From Halichondria panicea (lineage: Eukaryota > Porifera > Demospongiae > Suberitida > Halichondriidae): a DNA stretch of 64,000 bases. The position numbers were made by a program, and so were the translations under genes. Shown piece by piece: positions 59,401-64,000 of the stretch; position 1 is the stretch's first letter, and the number at the start of each line of letters is the position of its first letter. The notes below the pieces were generated by a model that was not told the origin of the DNA, made no database searches, and saw only the letters and a program-made list of their open reading frames with translations. The stretch covers positions 3,555,442 to 3,619,441 of the forward strand of contig NC_087392.1 in the NCBI RefSeq assembly GCF_963675165.1, read 5' to 3'.

Positions 59401-62400
59401 GGCAACTCGCCCTCGTGCTTGCATGTGCCTGTATATTTTATATACAATATAAAACATTCGGTCTCATGCTATATCTATTACTACTTAGGTTCCTGCTTTA
59501 AATAGTTAATCATGTTTCTACTAACAGTTAGCATAACTATTAAGCAGCTTAATTTCCACTTCCATGATTTTAAGTGTTTTTCAAGGGAGATTTTCAGCTA
59601 TCTACACGTTATCTATTTTTATAGGGTATTGGCAAGGAAGGTGTTCTACATAAAGAAGGAGCTAGAAAGGTGGAGTGGAAATCTCGTTACTTCAAACTCA
59701 CTGAGAACACCATTGACTACTTCGACAGAGCCATGGAGGCAGACGTATGTTGCTGACATAAGTTATAGCTATGCATGTAATGAGTACTCAGGAAAGAGAA
59801 TTATCATTATTATCCGGACAGATATGAAAAAATTCATTTTTTTTTTATTAGCCAATGATTTTAATTATTGTTTTCATACAGTCCTCACCTGCCTTGGGTC
59901 AGATTCTGGTGAGCCGGATGCAGGGTGCCGTACCATTAGGAAAGAAAGATGGTTTCCTGTGTTTCGCCATCAACATGAAATATGACACTAGTGTGGTCCT
60001 AGGATGTCACTCACGGACTGTAAGTACACAACGCTGTGCAAATTTAAGGACGTGTATTTTGCATATACAATCCCTATACGAAACAGTGTGCATGTAAACA
60101 TGCATGTAGTCTCACACATCCCATATGTGTATGTAATGTTTTCCCTCTCTACTACCTAACTTATACAGTACACTCATTGTGTGCCCAAAGTATGTATAGA
60201 TTTATGTGTGATTTACTGTCAGTATACGTGCACGTGTTTGCATGTGAGCAGGACATGGATGATTGGGTGAAGAGCATCAACAAAATGGTCAAAGGAGCAA
60301 AGTGTGGAGGTAATATTACATGTAGCAAGGTTTGTTTTCTACAAATTGACTCTGTTTGTGAGATCTACATAATAGTTTATGGAAACCCAAAGGGCTGGTT
60401 CTAAATCCATTGGAAACTTCCTAGCATTTTAGATCATACATGCAGGTAGCAACCATGTGTCTCTAGCCAATCAGATTTGAATGTTCTTATCTACATGATT
60501 GTCTAAGTGAGCACATTATTTCTAAGTTGGATAGAATGCTATACTTTTAGCCAATCACATTGCAGAATTTATGGCTAACATGATTTAATACTGTATAGTG
60601 CGCTCTAAAAGCATTTCGTTGCATAATGTTCGTGGGTTGACTGCTTACCAGAAGCCATGCCTTTAATCTTGGCATATACATGTAGCAGATAATTAAAGAA
60701 CAATTTTCGTTTAGGATTGCTAACCTACGAAAACAGCGAAAATTAAGCTCCTTAAAAATTTCGCGCTATACGATAGTCACATGATAATGATGTTGATTGT
60801 ACATGATACGTATTATGTAGGTCAATTAAGAAACCTCTTTCTTTGTAGAGATGATTCAGACTTTCTCTAGTGCCTATAATATTGCTGTCAAGTGTGTGGA
60901 GTACCTGTCCTCTCATGTGATTGAGGAACGAGCCCTCACGGTTGCCACTGCACCCAGCTCCCGCGTCAACCGATGGCTAGAATCTATAGACAAGGGACAA
61001 GTTAGTAATCTTTTTGCTTTGTACGTACATGATTTTGCCTTGAATTTATTACAATTTGTGTTTTTAAACTTTTGCTCAAGCCTCGACCCTATTGTAATGT
61101 CAAATGCTATCATAATGCATGTCATGTACATGTAGCTAGTTGACCTTCTTAGGTAAAGCTTATGCTAGACAATAGACAGCAATTCGCTACTGGTATGTAG
61201 GCACTTTGAGTTACTATGCACACATCGCTACTGGTATGCAGGCACTTTGAGTTACTATGCATACATCGCTACTGGTATGTAGGCACTTTGAGTTACTATA
61301 GGCATACATACATACACACATGTTCATGTATAGCTACATGTGCATCTTTTAGCCTCTCGTTGTAGCACAATCTCTTTCTAGCATACAAATTAATCTCCAC
61401 CCACATAGGAACCAGACATAAGCAAGATGCCTGATGCCACTACTGCTGCCTGTCTGCTGCGCTCTTTGTTCAGGAAAGGTCGACTGGGGTGTCTTGTCAA
61501 GTACAGTCTCGCTAAAGAGGTGGCTGAGCTCACTCAGAGTGCCAACCCTATCTCTATTCTTAGCACTAAGTTGAACAAACTCTCACTGGAAGCACGTGAT
61601 CTGCTCAAGCAACTACTTAGATTGTTTTCAAAGGTGCGTACATGACATTGTACACAATTGTGTTTAATGCAGGGCTGCATTGAGGGGGGGCGAGGGGGGT
61701 AATTCGTCCCCCCCCCTGGGCACAGTTTCTCCCCCCCCCCCCCCCCCTAGGATCTGGCAGATTCATTCGTACTGCTATAATTCTGATGACTTCACCCCTC
61801 CTACATTTTTAAATTGCCCAATTCGCCCCCCCCCCCCCTGATCCAAAATCCTGGATGCAGCCCTGTAATGCACCCGATACTAAAGTTCTATAGTCATATT
61901 TATATTTGATTCACTTTACTGGCAACCTACCCAATTCATTAGCAGCATTTAGCATTTCAAGTAATTGAGGGAATCGAACAAGTATCCGTAAATGTCTGGG
62001 GTAATTAGAAGTGCCTAGAACATTATTGTAGGTAGTACCGTCACCCTGGAATTGACACTGAATCAATATTATAATAGATATGCATGCTTACCTGTATTAA
62101 CTAGAGCACTGAAGTGCAAACCCTCGGCTGGTGCCATGATTATAAGAGTATATAGTGATATAATGCAGTGCATGCATGTAGCAACTCAAGAGCAATCAAA
62201 CTAAACACTGGAGAGGCATGCATGCTGAGAACAGTGGTAGTACATGAGGCATTGTGGAAACCTGGCCATGGAGTCTTAGAGAAGTATGGCTCCTACCAGG
62301 CTGCTGCATAGATAAAAGAGCTACTGGAGTATAAGAGGATCGATCCAGAGTCAGTTAACAACCAGTCACAATTCTAGCTTTCTACTTTAGTGACCCTATT

Positions 62401-64000
62401 CCATTGTTCCTGGTACGGGATCACTTCAGCTGCAAATACGTAGTCTACCACGTGTAGCTAGCCAACGTGCAAGTTCAGGCTTCTTAGCTTTTGCTCGACA
62501 AAGAAGCTTTAACATCAAAAGCTGCCACTATTTAAAACTAAGATATTGTTGTATGAAGGCTATCTGTGCTGTAAACACAGTGCTGTGGTACCTAGGTGAG
62601 TAGATATACCTGTGACAAACAAACTAGAGCACTAAAGTGCAAACCCTCGGCTGGTGACAAGAAACCAGAAGAGTGATATAATACAGTGCATGTGGTGATG
62701 TTATCTATGGCTTAACTGTCCTAGCACAGAAACTCAGGAACAATAAACAGACTGGAGGCATGCTGAAACATTTGATAACAGTGTTTTAGTGGCACATAGA
62801 TATATGCACTGTGGACTAGGATCACAGCAAAGATGCCTGGAGTCTCAGAGAAGTATGGCTCTTGCATGGATCCCAGAGTCAGCTAACAGGGCCAGGGACA
62901 ACAAACCAGTCACAATTCTAGCTTTCTATTGTAGTGACCCTTTACCATTGTTCTTGGTACAGGATCAACTCAACTGTAAATATGTAGTGTATCTCAAATA
63001 AAGGCCGCGTGTAGTTTGCTAGCTGCCACGTGCAAGTTCAAGCTTTTCGCTAGACAACGAAGCTTTAGTAACATCGAAATCTGATATTGTTGTGTGAAGG
63101 ATATTATTATATGCTGCAAACGCAGCGCTATGGCATCCAGGTGAGTAGAGATACTCGTGACAAACAGACAAACAAACCAACGGACTACTATACCCTCTGG
63201 CCGCGGCACGGCCTCGGGTAACAAACCAACAGACTACTATACCCGTGGCCGCACCTCGTGTAATAACATACATAACTCTTGGTTATGTGACTGTTTGCCA
63301 CTGTAACCCTTGCACCTAAGTGTGTGAAATATTGTGTTACATCTTGTTTATCAATTTAAAAAAGTGCACTCTACCGTATAGCGGGTATAAATGTTCGTGG
63401 ATTAAGCACGTACCACCACAAACATTTATAACCTCGAATTTAATATCGCATGCAAGCAATGCTGCAAAGAGTCCAATGCTGCAAAGAGTCTGCTATTCCA
63501 CGAAAATTAAATCCGCGAAAATGTATACCCTCGAAATATACCCGCTATACGGTATTTTGCTGATACATGTGGCTGTATGTATAGCGGGAAATTTTCGCAT
63601 TTTGGCTTCAGAGCCCTCAGCAGAAATGTTTGTGGGTACATTTCAATGCAAGGAAACCGCCTACCGATAGCTTTGCATGTGAAATACCAGTGCGTGGGAG
63701 TTTATCCCAGTTTTAATTTTCGCGTTAACTGCCCTGCCCTCGAAAATGCGTTAATATTGACCCGCTGTGTTACCCGGACCGTAGATATTTACGTATCTAT
63801 GTCCGGACCTAGCTACTTATTCTGGCCTACTTTCCAGATCGCCGGAGGTCACGTGATCGTCGGCTCCGTAGGGCCATTGCCAGAATGCGTATATTGCTAT
63901 TCCGGATCTAATTAGTTGTATGGGGGTCCCAACTGGCCCTACGCATCTGGAAATCTCACGTCAGTAGACGGAACTACAATAAAAACAGGTGGAAGATGAG
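47423..64000 (+). CDS. Large adaptor: helical bundle, ubiquitin-like, SH3, proline-rich, PH and RhoGAP-like domain (3' end outside window)
   Basis: Fourteen exons join in phase to at least 1279 residues: 47423-48157, 48608-48759, 49618-49786, 50558-50620, 50948-51067, 51228-51397, 55985-56072, 57503-57695, 57815-59268, 59625-59744, 59882-60019, 60252-60309, 60849-61000, 61409-61633. Order: helical region 1-300 (FVFAAKKIAKDARAV resembles talin/ILWEQ-type bundles); ubiquitin-like fold about 353-440 (KLCVNENNRVGDVRKMLTKR); SH3 about 470-530 (ALYDYE, GDGWWTARI, GVIPASFVE). Ser/Pro-rich exon 564-1048 has PPPPPPPY and several PxPPPKP sites; PH about 1050-1150 (KEGVLHKEG, WKSRYFKL, DMDDWVKSI); RhoGAP-like from about 1158. 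The GAP arginine finger position reads Thr (ERALTVAT). No named family with this order is known to me. It lies 279 bp after MICU. A possible next exon starts at 63989. Confidence 0.8.
48843..49200 (+). mobile_element. Family A element, diverged forward copy
   Basis: Begins 'atgcctcggtgtgcacacgc', keeps 'gaggtatacggtagtgtgtc', 'agtgagaaaagggctgcaaa' and 'catctttcccactc'. The right end is lost and followed by a family J block (about 49205-49440). Confidence 0.7.
51592..51955. mobile_element. G/C-tract repeat, family L (diverged copy)
   Basis: Starts 'gcagggctgcattgag' followed by a run of G, contains several CCCCC runs and ends 'aaagtcctggatgcaggcat'. A cleaner copy is at 61670-61865. Confidence 0.6.
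52345..52850 (-). mobile_element. Family A element, reverse copy in the 4.6-kb intron
   Basis: Runs from 'gaggtgctgatacctc' to 'cttgcgcatgcgcaccgagg' with all central landmarks ('gagttctagtgcagaagtaa', 'cttgagcagctgtagcag') and an 'acaaacacacaaacaca' tract. Confidence 0.8.
53530..54222. mobile_element. Inverted-repeat element (family N)
   Basis: 'aaaccacttgagataagtgt' (left) and 'acacttatctcaagtggttt' (right) are part of about 95-bp inverted arms, bounded by 'ccctttgcagctcac' and 'gtgagctgcaaaggg'. Both arms also carry a second, inner inverted copy of 'gcaaaaaaccact'. Confidence 0.75.
54737..55412. mobile_element. Inverted-repeat element (family O)
   Basis: Left end 'taaggttacgataaaccgtt...attcatgagc' and right end 'gcaaacagtttaccattaacct' with 'attcatgagc' are inverted. 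The element follows family N in the same intron. No exon was found between 51398 and 55984. Confidence 0.65.
56161..57370. repeat. SH3-splitting intron with inserted repeats
   Basis: The intron between the two SH3 exons contains two inserts. One block is bounded by 'ttaaccctttatgcgccgta' (56162) and 'gacggcaaaagggttaatgt' (57374). The other is a family I copy (56815-57012) with 'gtgacgtcattg' and 'cctggaatcaaggcta'. The outer pair is an inverted 'ttaaccctttt' type end. Confidence 0.5.
60591..60774. mobile_element. Family D MITE, second copy
   Basis: Matches 23984-24210 through 'aaaagcatttcgttgca', 'ttgactgcttacc', 'aattttcgt' and 'aaaatttcgcgct'. It lies between the PH and RhoGAP-like exons. 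Confidence 0.7.
61190..61310 (+). repeat. Tandem repeat, about 53-bp unit
   Basis: 'tcgctactggtatg(t/c)aggcac' plus 'tttgagttactatgcacaca' is repeated about three times in the intron before exon 14. Confidence 0.8.
61670..61865. mobile_element. Family L element with long G and C runs
   Basis: Ends 'gcagggctgcat' and 'atgcagccctg' are inverted repeats. Inside are G7-GC-AG6 and C runs of 9, about 18 and 13. The element starts 37 bp after exon 14. Confidence 0.75.
61866..63262 (+). repeat. Family J copies
   Basis: Two collinear copies, about 62100-62605 and 62626-63262, start 'aactagagcact(g/a)aagtgcaaa'. They share 'gaagtatggctc', 'gtgacccta..ccattgttc', 'gaagcttta..acatc..aa', 'gtgagtagata' and end 'actataccc...cctcg'. 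A family B scrap lies near 61990-62030. No exon is visible. Confidence 0.65.
63372..63554. mobile_element. Family E foldback MITE
   Basis: Begins 'taccgtatagcgggtata' and ends 'tatacccgctatacggta', an exact 18-bp terminal inverted repeat with further pairing inside. A fragment is at 55822-55850. Confidence 0.85.

Overview
The window is nuclear DNA of an animal. It has spliced genes with mostly GT-AG introns, animal-specific families (class IA PI3K p110, ankyrin-DHHC palmitoyltransferase, CNBD2-like sperm-type protein) and about half of its length in small inverted-repeat transposons. AT-rich sequence, many introns of only 45-100 bp and a high load of short DNA elements would fit an early-branching animal such as a demosponge. 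That assignment is inference from style and gene content only.

Eight protein-coding genes can be built exon by exon with matching splice phases. From left to right they are: NDUFB8-like complex I subunit (-, 4413-7514); class IA PI3-kinase catalytic subunit p110, 20 exons (+, 7851-20653); CNBD2-like cyclic-nucleotide-binding protein (-, 20821-28043, middle exons unresolved); ankyrin-DHHC palmitoyltransferase of the ZDHHC17/13 type (-, 34986-38987); NDUFA2 complex I subunit (+, 40475-42908); TMEM165/GDT1 cation/proton transporter (-, 43049-44589); MICU2/3-like mitochondrial calcium-uptake regulator (+, 44833-47143); and a large helical-bundle/ubiquitin-like/SH3/proline-rich/PH/RhoGAP-like adaptor (+, 47423 to beyond the window). 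NDUFB8/p110 and TMEM165/MICU are head-to-head over 336 and 243 bp, so each pair probably shares a promoter region. p110 and the CNBD2-like gene converge 167 bp apart.

Regions without genes are mostly mobile-element sequence: 1-4412, 28044-34985 and 38988-40474. The largest unit is a 4.77-kb element (28373-33137) with about 650-bp terminal inverted repeats. It contains a decayed HIRAN-like reading frame and at least two nested small elements. Long introns of p110, CNBD2-like, DHHC, NDUFA2 and the RhoGAP-like gene are inflated by the same repeat families. One roughly 580-bp family occurs at least 14 times and carries a hairpin built on the NRF1-type palindrome GCGCATGCGC, plus a CA microsatellite.

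The genes do not form an operon-like pathway, but three of the eight (NDUFB8, NDUFA2, MICU) act in the inner mitochondrial membrane or intermembrane space. Two encode signalling proteins of the phosphoinositide/Rho type. The most notable sequence-level findings are a U12-type AT-AC intron in the MICU gene, a GC-AG intron in p110, an RhoGAP-like domain lacking the arginine finger in an unusual domain order, and a 74-bp perfect palindrome.
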